In this document: positions 16,749-24,888 of the stretch, piece after piece
Numbering within the stretch: the stretch's first letter is position 1
How the letters are laid out: the number at the start of each line of letters is the position of its first letter
From: Flaviflagellibacter rhizophilus
GTDB lineage: Bacteria; Pseudomonadota; Alphaproteobacteria; Rhizobiales; Methylopilaceae
DNA length: 64,000 nt
Assembly (NCBI RefSeq): GCF_033898525.1
Contig: NZ_JAXAFJ010000001.1
Span: 124,001-188,000, forward strand
Direction of reading: 5' to 3'
The notes under the pieces: model-generated
The model's database searches: none
Told to the model about the DNA's origin: nothing
Seen by the model: the letters and a program-made list of their open reading frames with translations, nothing else
Translations under genes and position numbers: made by a program

Positions 16749-18203
16749 ATGATCCGCACCGGTGATCAGTATCGTGAAGGCCTCCGCGATGGACGCGAGG
16801 TCTGGATCGAAGGCGAGCGCGTGACGGATGTCACCAAGCATCCCGCGCTGAAGCCCATCATCGACATCAAGGCGCGCATGTACGACATGGCGTACGAGGC
16901 GCAGTTCCGCGACACGTTGAGCTATGAGGAGGGTGGCGAGCGCCACTCCATCTTCTACAAGCCGCCGCGTGAGGCCAAGGACTGGCAGGACAAGCTGGTC
17001 GCGGTCGATCAGGTGCTGAAGGATATCGGCGGCGTCGTCACCCGCGTGGGCGACGAAACGATCGGCGAGATGTGGTCGCTGACGGACGGCCGCGACGTGC
17101 TGGCCGAGATCGATCCCCGCTTCGCCGCCAATATCGACCACCACATCCAGGCGGTGATCGAGAAGGACATCTTCCACGTTTCGGCCAACACCGATCCGAA
17201 GGGAGACCGCTCGCTGGCCCCGCAGGACCAGGATCCGGACCTCATGGTGCATGTCACCAAGGAGACGGATGCCGGCATCATCATCCGGGGCGCGAAATAC
17301 GAGACGGCCGCGGCCTATGCCGACCAGGCCTATCTGAAGCCGACAGTCGGCGCATGGTCCACCGAGAAGCTGTCCGACTATGCCGTGGGCTGCATCGTCA
17401 AGATGGGCGCACCGGGCGTGAAGCACATCTGCCGCTCCGGCTTCGCCGGCAAGTCGAACCCGACCGACTACCCGCTCGCCAACCGTTTCGACGAGGTCGA
17501 GGCGCTGGTGGTGTTCGACGACGTGCTGATCCCGTGGGAGGACGTGTTCTTCTACCGGCACACCCGCGCCGCCCAGTTCGTGCGCCAGACGCTGCACCGC
17601 TATTCTGCGTTCCCCTATGTGCTGCGCCTGCTCTACAATGCCGACATGATGATCGGCGCGGCGATGTGGAACGCCAAGCAGACCGGTCTCGACAAGCTGC
17701 AGGCCGTTCGCGAGAAGCTGGCGGACCTCGTCGTCTACCGCGAGGGCATCAACGCGCACCTCACCGCCTCGCTGGCGATGGCGGAGCGCAGCCCCGGCGG
17801 GCTGCTGATGCCGCAGCAGTCCATGCTTTATGCCGGCCGCGTGCTGGCCTGCTCGCAACTGCCCGCGATGATGCACATTGCCCGCGAACTGTGTGGCGGA
17901 CAGATCTGCATCACACCCAATTCCGATGCGTTCGCCGCCGAGGGCAGCGGCCAGTGGCTCGACAAGTTCTATTCGCTGAACCAGAACTGGCAGTCCGACG
18001 ACCGCCGTAAATTGCTGGCCTTCGCGCGCGACCTGCTGAACTCGGACTATGCCGGCCATCGCCTGACATTTGTGCAGTTCGCCCAAGCGCCGCACTTCAA
18101 CCATCTGGCGGCCGTCTACAACAGCTTCGACTTCAGCGGGCCGCTCGATTTCGTCAAGAAGTCGGCAGACCTTTCAGATCGTATCGATGCGCCCAAACAG
18201 TAA
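16749..18203 (+). CDS. FADH2-dependent monooxygenase, HpaB/PvcC family
   Basis: A 484-residue member of the 4-hydroxyphenylacetate 3-hydroxylase oxygenase family (two-component flavin monooxygenases that hydroxylate phenols or N-heterocycles with FADH2 from a separate reductase). Recognisable parts are the N-terminal helical region, FDDVLIPWEDVFFYR, and the C-terminal four-helix part with ARELCGGQICITPN. It is somewhat shorter than E. coli HpaB (about 520). AGGGAG lies upstream of ATG at 16749. No stand-alone reductase is adjacent; the flavin reductase-LysR fusion at 24.9-26.1 kb is the likely partner. Substrate cannot be assigned. Confidence 0.9.
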   Translation: MIRTGDQYREGLRDGREVWIEGERVTDVTKHPALKPIIDIKARMYDMAYEAQFRDTLSYEEGGERHSIFYKPPREAKDWQDKLVAVDQVLKDIGGVVTRVGDETIGEMWSLTDGRDVLAEIDPRFAANIDHHIQAVIEKDIFHVSANTDPKGDRSLAPQDQDPDLMVHVTKETDAGIIIRGAKYETAAAYADQAYLKPTVGAWSTEKLSDYAVGCIVKMGAPGVKHICRSGFAGKSNPTDYPLANRFDEVEALVVFDDVLIPWEDVFFYRHTRAAQFVRQTLHRYSAFPYVLRLLYNADMMIGAAMWNAKQTGLDKLQAVREKLADLVVYREGINAHLTASLAMAERSPGGLLMPQQSMLYAGRVLACSQLPAMMHIARELCGGQICITPNSDAFAAEGSGQWLDKFYSLNQNWQSDDRRKLLAFARDLLNSDYAGHRLTFVQFAQAPHFNHLAAVYNSFDFSGPLDFVKKSADLSDRIDAPKQ

Positions 18204-18205
18204 TG

Positions 18206-18220
18206 ATCGCAGCATGCGAT
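18206..18220 (+). promoter_or_regulatory. Possible activator site upstream of the sigma-54 promoter
   Basis: ATCGC-AGCAT-GCGAT, an inverted repeat about 90 bp before the expected transcription start, within the distance range used by sigma-54 enhancer-binding proteins. It could instead be a short hairpin ending the monooxygenase transcript. Confidence 0.3.
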
Positions 18221-18278
18221 AAAGCGTGGCTTTGCTCGGCAGTGGAATGAGGTCTCTTACACTGCCGGGCACACGTCA

Positions 18279-18294
18279 TGGCACAGAAATTGCT
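18279..18294 (+). promoter_or_regulatory. Sigma-54 promoter of the ABC importer operon
   Basis: TGGCAC-N5-TTGCT matches the RpoN -24/-12 consensus exactly. Expected transcription start is near 18305, 40 bp before the substrate-binding protein start codon. An enhancer-binding activator is needed, and none is encoded in this window. rpoN itself is at 47.7 kb. Confidence 0.75.
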
Positions 18295-18347
18295 TCCTTC
18301 GATCAGGGGTTTTGCCCTTGCTCACGTTCTATAGGGATGGATCATCC

Positions 18348-19388
18348 ATGACGAAGATTTCTGTTCTGTCGGCTGTTGTTGGAGCCGCGTTGGGGATTGC
18401 TTCACTGGCCGCGCCGGCCTCCGCACAGGAAAAGCTCGTCGTCAGCACCTGGGGCGGAAGCTTCCGCGACCTGATCGACGAGGCCATCGCCAAGAAGTTC
18501 ACGGCTGAGACGGGCGTCGCGGTCGAATACATCACCGGTGGCACCATGGACCGGCTGAACCAGGCCAAGCTGGCGGGCTCCACGCCCGAGAGCGACATCA
18601 CCTTCACCACGGCGCATGTCGGCTGGCTCTACGCCAATAGCGGCCTCTACGACGAACTCGACCTGTCGAAGGTGCCGAATGCGGCCAATCTGGTCCCGCA
18701 GGCCAAGATCAGCCCCTACCACATCGGCTCATGGGCCTATGTCTACACCATCGGCTACCTGCCGGATCAACTGCCCAAGGGAGTCAGCTTCGAGAGCTGG
18801 GAAGGCCTGTGGTCGCCCGAGCTGAAGGGCAAGATCGCCTCGCCTGACTTCGACCCCAGCCACATCATCAACGTGGCCGCCAAGCTGTCCGGCGGCGATG
18901 CTTCCAACTGGCAGGTCGGCGAGAAGAAGCTGCTGGAGCTGAAGCCCAACTTCAAGGCCTTCTACACGAACGACGCCAACAGCCAGCAGCTGTTCGCCAC
19001 CGGCGAGACCGCCGTGCAGGTCGTGCTCTCCATGAACGCCTACTACATGAAGGACCAGGGCGTGAACATCGAGCTCGCGATCCCCAAGGAGGGCGCGGTG
19101 CTCGGCATCGACACCATGGCCATCATGAAGGGCTCCAAGAAGGCGGAGCTTGCCTACAAGTTCATCAACACCGCGCTCGATCCCGAAGTGCAGGCCAAGA
19201 TCGCCGAGCTCAAGAAGGGCAGCCCGGTGGTGACGAACGCCAAGCTCGACCCGGAGATCGCCAAGCTGCCGGGCATCTTCACGACGCAGGACCAGTGGAA
19301 CCAGTCGATCATCATCGACCACAAGCTGCGCGCCGAGAAGACGGCCGAGTGGCGCAAGTGGTTCGCCGAGAACATGATCGCACGCTGA
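18348..19388 (+). CDS. Periplasmic substrate-binding protein of a PotD-type ABC importer
   Basis: A 346-residue extracellular solute-binding protein of the polyamine/iron-like group, with a Sec signal peptide ending ASAQ (about residue 27) and mature start EKLVVSTWGG. An ATG 36 bp upstream is open, but ATG at 18348 gives a proper signal peptide, has AGGGATGG upstream and fits the sigma-54 start site. The genes after it encode both permeases and the ATPase. The ligand is not evident; the polyamine acidic pocket cannot be judged from sequence alone, so an aromatic or heterocyclic acid is equally possible given the context. Confidence 0.88.
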   Translation: MTKISVLSAVVGAALGIASLAAPASAQEKLVVSTWGGSFRDLIDEAIAKKFTAETGVAVEYITGGTMDRLNQAKLAGSTPESDITFTTAHVGWLYANSGLYDELDLSKVPNAANLVPQAKISPYHIGSWAYVYTIGYLPDQLPKGVSFESWEGLWSPELKGKIASPDFDPSHIINVAAKLSGGDASNWQVGEKKLLELKPNFKAFYTNDANSQQLFATGETAVQVVLSMNAYYMKDQGVNIELAIPKEGAVLGIDTMAIMKGSKKAELAYKFINTALDPEVQAKIAELKKGSPVVTNAKLDPEIAKLPGIFTTQDQWNQSIIIDHKLRAEKTAEWRKWFAENMIAR

Positions 19389-19395
19389 CCGCAAT

Positions 19396-19423
19396 CGATG
19401 CGGCGGCGTTGGCCGCCGCATCG
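19396..19423 (+). other. Intercistronic hairpin after the binding-protein gene
   Basis: CGATGCGGCGGC-GTTG-GCCGCCGCATCG, a perfect 12-bp stem 8 bp after the stop. No U-tract follows, so it more likely protects the 3' end of the binding-protein message than terminates it, allowing more binding protein than permease. Confidence 0.6.
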
Positions 19424-19440
19424 TCCGCTACGATGGCGCC

Positions 19441-20292
19441 ATGACCGCGAAACCGTTCCTCCGCCCCTTCGTCTCGCCGGCCGTGCTGCTGGCGTTCGGG
19501 CTGCTCGCCGCGATGTTCGCGGTGCTGCAATACAGCGTGCGGGCCTATGTGCCCGGCTCGCTCGATGTCGGCGGCTTCACCCTCGAGAACTTCACCACGC
19601 TGCTGCGCCCGCTCTATGCGCTGGCGTTCTGGCAAACGGTGGTGCTGTGCCTGGAGACCGCGGCGTTCACGCTGCTTCTCGGCTATCCCGTCGCCTATGC
19701 GCTGGTGCGCGTGCGCAGCCCCGCTCTCAAGAGCGTCATCCTCATCATCGCCGTCACGCCGCTGTTCCTCGGCGAGGTGGTCCGCACCTATTCCTGGATG
19801 ATCGTGCTCGGCAACAACGGCTTCGTGAACAGCCTGCTGCTCGCACTCGGCGTGATCGAGCGCCCGGTGCAGATGATGTTCACGACCTTCGGCGTCGTCG
19901 TCGCGCTGGTCCACGTCACGCTTCCGATCATGGTCATCATGCTGGCCGCCGGCCTCTCGCACATCGACCTCAACTACGAGAAGGCGGCGCAGAGCCTCGG
20001 CGCCGGACCTATCCGCACCTTCATGACCGTGACGCTGCCGCTCTCCATGCCGGGCATCGTGGCCGGCTTCAGCACGGCCTTCGCCTGGACATTCAGCGCC
20101 TTCGCCACGCCGCAGCTCATCGGCGGCGGCAAGGTCAACACGGTGTCCACGCTGGTCTACCAGCTTGGTTTCGCGAGCTTCAATTTCCCCTTCGCGGCCA
20201 GCCTGTCCCTCACAGGGCTGGCGCTGACCTTCGCGGCCATCGCGCTGATGCGGCAGGGCACGCGCGCTCTCGAACGCATGGGAGCGCAGTGA
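19441..20292 (+). CDS. ABC importer permease, PotB-like
   Basis: A 283-residue inner-membrane permease with about six helices and the cytoplasmic EAA-type loop (EKAAQSLGAGPIRTFMTVTLP) that contacts the ATPase. It follows the binding protein by 52 bp including the hairpin, and its stop overlaps the next start as TGATG. A longer frame covering the same DNA is a shadow. Confidence 0.9.
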   Translation: MTAKPFLRPFVSPAVLLAFGLLAAMFAVLQYSVRAYVPGSLDVGGFTLENFTTLLRPLYALAFWQTVVLCLETAAFTLLLGYPVAYALVRVRSPALKSVILIIAVTPLFLGEVVRTYSWMIVLGNNGFVNSLLLALGVIERPVQMMFTTFGVVVALVHVTLPIMVIMLAAGLSHIDLNYEKAAQSLGAGPIRTFMTVTLPLSMPGIVAGFSTAFAWTFSAFATPQLIGGGKVNTVSTLVYQLGFASFNFPFAASLSLTGLALTFAAIALMRQGTRALERMGAQ

Positions 20293-21107
20293 TGCGGCGT
20301 TCGCTGGACCGGATGGCGCTCGACGTCTCGGGCAAGATCCTCGTCCTCCTCATCCTGGCCTTCATCATCCTGCCTGCGTTGGTGGTGACGCTGACCGCCT
20401 TCAACGACAAGGCCATCCTGAGCTTTCCGCCGAAGGCGTATTCGCTGCGCTGGTTCCAGCGTGCGGTGGAGTATGGCGACTTCCGCAAGGGCTTCTGGAA
20501 CGGCCTGATCGTGACGGTGTGGGCATCCAGTATCGCGCTCGTCATCGGGGCCGGCTTCGCCTACGCGCTGAACCGCTACAGCTTTCCCTTGAAGCGGACG
20601 CTGGAGAGCATCCTGCTCTCGCCGCTCGTCATCCCGCATTTCACCATTGGGCTGGGGCTGCTGATGCTGTCGGCGCTGAGCGGCGCGGGCCGCGGATTCC
20701 CGCTCGTCGTGTTCGCGCATGTCGTGCTGGTGCTGCCCTTCGTCATGCGCAGCGTGCTGATCTCGCTGCAGAACGTCGATACGCGGCTCGAAATGGCGGC
20801 GGCCAGCTTGGGCGCGAGCCCGCTGCGCATCCTTTTGACGATCACGCTTCCGCTGCTGGTGCCGGGCCTGATCAGCGGCTGGCTGTTCGCGGCGATCCTG
20901 TCATTCAACGAGTTCACCGCCACTCTGTTCGTGTCGACGCAGGCGACGCAGACCTTGCCGGTGGCGATGTACAATTACGTCCGCGAATACGCCGATCCTA
21001 CTCTTGCCGCCCTCTCGGTTATCTACATCGTGGTGACGGCAGCCGTGCTCAGCCTTGCGAACGCGTTCTTCGGTCTTGGAAAGGTGCTCAATGTCGACGG
21101 TCACTGA
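20292..21107 (+). CDS. ABC importer permease, PotC-like
   Basis: A 271-residue inner-membrane permease, second half of the heterodimer. It has about six helices and the EAA-type loop LEMAAASLGASPLRILLTITLP. ATG at 20292 overlaps the previous stop by one base. The end overlaps the ATPase gene by 17 bp. Confidence 0.9.
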   Translation: MRRSLDRMALDVSGKILVLLILAFIILPALVVTLTAFNDKAILSFPPKAYSLRWFQRAVEYGDFRKGFWNGLIVTVWASSIALVIGAGFAYALNRYSFPLKRTLESILLSPLVIPHFTIGLGLLMLSALSGAGRGFPLVVFAHVVLVLPFVMRSVLISLQNVDTRLEMAAASLGASPLRILLTITLPLLVPGLISGWLFAAILSFNEFTATLFVSTQATQTLPVAMYNYVREYADPTLAALSVIYIVVTAAVLSLANAFFGLGKVLNVDGH

Positions 21108-22224
21108 ACGGTCCGCCGCCGGCACGCGCATGGCAGTCCAGCTCGACGGCGTAACCAAGCGGTTCGGCGATTCCACGGCCCTGCACGAGGCCTGGCTGAA
21201 GATCCCGCCGGGCGAGTTCATGACGCTGCTCGGACCCTCCGGCTGCGGCAAGACCACGCTGCTCAACCTTGTCGCCGGCTTCCTGGAATCGGACGGCGGC
21301 GAGATCTTCATCGATGGCACGCTGGTGACGGAGACGCCGGCGCACCGCCGCGAGATCGGCATCGTGTTCCAGAACTACGCCCTGTTCCCGCACATGACGG
21401 TGGCGAAGAACATCGCCTACGGCCTGAAGACACGCGGCGTGAACCCCGCCGAGATCTCGGAACGCGTCGATGAGGCGCTGGCGATGGTGAAACTCACCGG
21501 CTATGGCGAGCGCAGGCCGCGCCAGTTGTCCGGCGGCCAGCAGCAGCGCGTGGCGCTGGCGCGCGCCCTCGTCATCCGCCCCAAGGTTCTGCTGCTCGAC
21601 GAGCCGTTCTCCGCGCTGGACAAGAACCTGCGCGGCTCCATGCAGGTGGAACTGAAGGAGATCCAGCGCCGGCTTGGCGTCACCACCATCTTCGTCACGC
21701 ACGATCAGGGCGAGGCCCTGTCGATGTCGGACCGCATCGCCGTGATGTCGGCGGGCCGGATCCGCCAGATCGCCGCGCCCGGCGAAATCTACAGCAGGCC
21801 GGGCGACCGTTTCGTGGCGTCTTTCGTGGGCGACGTGAACGTCTTCGCGGGGAGGCTTGAGAGCCGTGACGGAGACCGTTCTGTCGTGAGCGTCGGCGAT
21901 GCGGCTTTCAGCGTGACGGCGCAGCCCACCGAAGCGCTGTCGCAGGGTGATGCGCTCGATGTCTTCGTGCGGCCTGAGCACATCGCCGTGGAAACGCCGG
22001 ATATCGCGGGGCGGCTCAACGGCACCGTGGCGGCGCAGGTGTTCCAGGGCGACCATGTCGACCTCTACATCGATGTGCCCGGCCGCGCCCGTGAATGGGT
22101 GCTCGTGCGTTGCCCGGGCGTGGACGCGATGACGCAATGGCCCAAGGGCCAGCGGGTCGGCCTTGCCATCCGCCCTGATGCAGTCGCTGCGTTCCCGAAG
22201 GAAAGCGCGGGCGAGCAGGCCTGA
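21091..22224 (+). CDS. ABC importer ATPase, PotA-like
   Basis: A 377-residue ATP-binding subunit. Walker A is LLGPSGCGKTT, the Q-loop is FQNYALFPHMTV, the signature is LSGGQQQR and Walker B is VLLLDEP, followed by the H-loop THDQ. The C-terminal 110 residues form a TOBE-type domain (DVFVRPEHIAVE). ATG at 21091 is preferred over an ATG 36 bp upstream because GGAAAGG precedes it. It completes a binding protein-permease-permease-ATPase operon. Confidence 0.92.
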   Translation: MSTVTERSAAGTRMAVQLDGVTKRFGDSTALHEAWLKIPPGEFMTLLGPSGCGKTTLLNLVAGFLESDGGEIFIDGTLVTETPAHRREIGIVFQNYALFPHMTVAKNIAYGLKTRGVNPAEISERVDEALAMVKLTGYGERRPRQLSGGQQQRVALARALVIRPKVLLLDEPFSALDKNLRGSMQVELKEIQRRLGVTTIFVTHDQGEALSMSDRIAVMSAGRIRQIAAPGEIYSRPGDRFVASFVGDVNVFAGRLESRDGDRSVVSVGDAAFSVTAQPTEALSQGDALDVFVRPEHIAVETPDIAGRLNGTVAAQVFQGDHVDLYIDVPGRAREWVLVRCPGVDAMTQWPKGQRVGLAIRPDAVAAFPKESAGEQA

Positions 22225-22376
22225 ACGTGTGAAAAAGGCTGAGCGGGCATTTAGGACATGGCGCAGGACCACAATCCGGACGAATGAACCCAGTGCAGCG
22301 AACGCCGCGCCGCTTCCTCCATGATGGAGCGCCTCGCCGCAGCCATCCAAGAGCCTTTCGACAGCTGGAAACCACG

Positions 22377-22802
22377 ATGAGCGTCACCAAGCCTTCCCTG
22401 AAGCTGACCCATGCCGCAGCCCTCAAGGCGCTGGCGGAGGCCGTTGCATATGCCGAGAGCATTGGCGTGCCGCAGAACATCACGATCGTGGATGACGGCG
22501 GCAACCTCCTGGCCTTCATCCGCATGGATGGTGCGAAGCTGCTGTCGCGCGAGACCTCCATGTCGAAGGCGATCACCGCCGCCTCCCATCGCCAGCCCAC
22601 CTCGCGCCTCGACCCGGCGCTCGAGCTGAAGCTCGCCATCGCCGGGGGCGGGCGCCTGACCAATCTGGAAGGCGGCCTGCCGATCATCTTCGACGGCATC
22701 TGCGTCGGCGGCGTCGGGGTCGGGTCCGGCACGGGCCTTCAGGATATCGAAGTTGCCAGAGCGGCGCTTGCCGCCATCGGCGCCGAGGACCAGCAGCCAT
22801 GA
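22377..22802 (+). CDS. HbpS/GlcG family protein
   Basis: A 141-residue protein of the HbpS/GlcG (DUF336) family, beginning MSVTKPSLKLTHAAALKAL, with ITIVDDGGNLLAF and ETSMSKAITAASHRQPT and a Gly-rich C-terminal part (GGVGVGSGTGLQD). Members include heme-binding and redox-sensing proteins and unknown accessory proteins of catabolic operons. ATG at 22377 has GGAA upstream; the longer frame starting at 22284 lacks family similarity. Its stop overlaps the GST start by ATGA. Confidence 0.85.
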   Translation: MSVTKPSLKLTHAAALKALAEAVAYAESIGVPQNITIVDDGGNLLAFIRMDGAKLLSRETSMSKAITAASHRQPTSRLDPALELKLAIAGGGRLTNLEGGLPIIFDGICVGGVGVGSGTGLQDIEVARAALAAIGAEDQQP

Positions 22803-23425
22803 GCACGTCCCTGATCGAACTCTTCCACGCGCCGACCTCGCCCTATGTGCGCAAGGTGATGGTGTGCGCACACGAGCTCGGCCTGGCCGACCGGATTGCT
22901 ACCCTCGACAGCGCGGCGCATCCCGTGAACCGGGACGAGCGCATCGCCGCCTTCAACCCGCTGGCCAAGATTCCGGCCGCCCGGACGCGGGACGGCCAAC
23001 TGCTCTTCGACAGCCGGGTGATCTGTGAATATCTCGACACCGCGTCGGGCGGCGGTCTGTTCTCGCGCGGCGACCGGCGCTGGACTGCCCTGACGCTGCA
23101 GGCCCTTGGAGATGGCCTGCTCGATGCCGCGGTGCTTGCCCGCTACGAGACCGTTGCACGGCCCAAGGAGATGCAATGGCCGGCATGGCGTGCGGCACAG
23201 CTTGTGAAGGTGGACCGCGCTCTCGATCATCTTGAAAGCACGAACGAAGACCTGGCCGAGTTGACGATCGGCAGCATCACCGTGGGCTGCGCGTTGGGCT
23301 ATCTGGACTTCCGCTTTGCGGAGCGTGACTGGCGCACGGGGCGCCCGCGTCTGGCGGCGTGGTTCACGGAGTTCTCTGCTCGTCCGTCAATGGCCGCAAC
23401 GGTGCCGTTCGACAAGCCGGTATGA
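22799..23425 (+). CDS. Glutathione S-transferase family protein
   Basis: A 208-residue GST-fold protein. The N-terminal motif is LFHAPTSPYVRKVMV, with Ser at the usual catalytic position, then FNPLAKIPA (cis-Pro) and FDSRVICEYLD. It ends the plus-strand importer unit and is coupled to the HbpS-like gene. It may detoxify a quinone or perform a glutathione-dependent isomerisation or ring step in the pathway; this is inferred from context. The stop lies next to that of the convergent LysR gene. Confidence 0.87.
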   Translation: MSTSLIELFHAPTSPYVRKVMVCAHELGLADRIATLDSAAHPVNRDERIAAFNPLAKIPAARTRDGQLLFDSRVICEYLDTASGGGLFSRGDRRWTALTLQALGDGLLDAAVLARYETVARPKEMQWPAWRAAQLVKVDRALDHLESTNEDLAELTIGSITVGCALGYLDFRFAERDWRTGRPRLAAWFTEFSARPSMAATVPFDKPV

Positions 23426-23426
23426 T

Positions 23427-24374
23427 CTAGAGCCGCGTGCGCCGCGCCCAGACGGGCGCGCCCATGCCGGGAATGTAGTTGTCCGAAATGTAGGACCGGC
23501 AATGCGCCTCGAAAGCTTCGACGAGGCGCGACTTCCGGAAGCCCTTGAGCGTGGCGAGCCCGATCCGCATGGGGCGGTGCTCGCCTGACAGCCGCACGCT
23601 GACGATGCGGCGGCCGTCGAGGGCAAGATCGGAGCGCGGGCGCACATTGGCCAGCGCATAGCCGTAGCCGTTCGCCACCATGGTGCGCACCACCTCCTGA
23701 TAGGTCGTGCGTGTGCCCACCAGCGGCTCCCGTCCCTCTGCCATGAACAGCGAGAAGAAGTAGTCGCGGCTGACCGGCAGATCGAGCAGGACCAGCGGCA
23801 GTTCCGCCAGCTCCTCCAGCGTGACCGCCATCTGCTGCGCAAGCGGATCCGCCTCGCCGACCCACACATAGGGTGGAAGACTGGCGAGGGGCTCGAAGTG
23901 CATCTCGTCGGGGATCTGGAGATCGTAGGTGATCGCGATATCCACCTCCGCGCGCCGCAACGCGTCCAGCACCGCCTCCTGGCTGTTCTCCATCTGCTTG
24001 ATCTGTGTCGCCGGGAACGCATCAGTGAAGGAATGCGTCAGTTCCGGCATGATCATCGGCGCCAGGGTGATGAAGCAGCCGACATTCAGCCGGCCGCGCA
24101 CCAGAGCCGTCGCCTCCGATGCCAATGCGTAGATGCCCTCGCCTTGCTCCACCAGGCGCTTGGCCTCCTGAAGGATAAGCCGCCCTGTGGGGGTGAGCGA
24201 TAATCCCTGGGCGTGGTGGCGCACGAAAAGCTGCACCCCGAGTTCGCGCTCCAGATGCGAGATCGCCGTGGAGATCGACGGCTGCGATATGTGGATGCGC
24301 TCCGAAGCCAAGGTGATGCTGCCGGTCTCGCCGGCGGCGACGAAATATTCCAGCTGTCGGAACGTGTAGCGCAT
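23427..24374 (-). CDS. LysR-type transcriptional regulator of the catabolic cluster
   Basis: A 315-residue LysR regulator. The helix-turn-helix is at residues about 1-60 (RQLEYFVAAGETGSITLAS, ISQPSISTAISHLERELG). The effector domain runs from about 90. ATG at 24374 is preferred over GTG at 24377, with AAGGG upstream. The effector domain shares many positions with the C-terminal half of the fusion protein at 24889-26067, notably LVLLD-x-P-x-S-x-DYF and EVD-x-A-x2-YD. This suggests a common ligand. It ends the minus-strand unit fusion-RidA-LysR. Confidence 0.92.
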   Translation of the reverse strand: MRYTFRQLEYFVAAGETGSITLASERIHISQPSISTAISHLERELGVQLFVRHHAQGLSLTPTGRLILQEAKRLVEQGEGIYALASEATALVRGRLNVGCFITLAPMIMPELTHSFTDAFPATQIKQMENSQEAVLDALRRAEVDIAITYDLQIPDEMHFEPLASLPPYVWVGEADPLAQQMAVTLEELAELPLVLLDLPVSRDYFFSLFMAEGREPLVGTRTTYQEVVRTMVANGYGYALANVRPRSDLALDGRRIVSVRLSGEHRPMRIGLATLKGFRKSRLVEAFEAHCRSYISDNYIPGMGAPVWARRTRL

Positions 24375-24446
24375 CACCTACCCTTCTGAGGTGGAGGCGC
24401 GGCAACTGCAAGGGCTGGACCCAAGACGCCGCCGCTCCCGTTCAGG

Positions 24447-24863
24447 CTAGTCCGGGATGACCGCGATGGCGTCGACCTCGACCAGCCATTCCGGACGTGC
24501 CAAGGCCGAAACCACGATGCCGGTGGAAACCGGATAGACGCCCTTCAGCCACTTGCCGACCGTGCGGTAGACCGGCTCCCGGTAACGCGGATCGATGATG
24601 TAGATCGTGATCTTGCAGATGTGCTCCAGCTGAGAGCCCGCCTCCTCCAGCAGCATCTTGATGTTCGCCATCGCCCGCTCGGTCTGGCCTTCAGCGTCGC
24701 CGATGGCCACGCTGTCGCCGGTGTCGAGATCCTGCCCGATCTGCCCGCGCACGAAGACCATGGTGCCCTTGGCGACCACCGTCTGGCACAGATCATTGTC
24801 GAGCTTCTGCTCGGGATAGGTGTCGCGGGTGTTGAACTGGCGGATGCGGGTGTGCGTGGTCAT
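24447..24863 (-). CDS. RidA-family protein
   Basis: A 138-residue protein of the RidA/YjgF family. It keeps the Arg before the final strand (SALARPEWLVEVDAIAV) that holds the substrate carboxylate, and the acidic end of the motif. Family members hydrolyse reactive enamines/imines; some in catabolic operons act as aminomuconate deaminases. It lies 25 bp after the fusion gene and 72 bp before LysR. A deaminase role would fit a nitrogen-containing ring substrate, but this is only inferred. Confidence 0.88.
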   Translation of the reverse strand: MTTHTRIRQFNTRDTYPEQKLDNDLCQTVVAKGTMVFVRGQIGQDLDTGDSVAIGDAEGQTERAMANIKMLLEEAGSQLEHICKITIYIIDPRYREPVYRTVGKWLKGVYPVSTGIVVSALARPEWLVEVDAIAVIPD

Positions 24864-24888
24864 TGCTGGTCCTGTCTTCCGAACGGGA

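Noticed and set aside
19398..21107. A single long frame spanning both importer permeases
   Set aside because: Only its second half is a permease; the first half is out of frame with the PotB-like gene. Two genes joined by TGATG explain the DNA.
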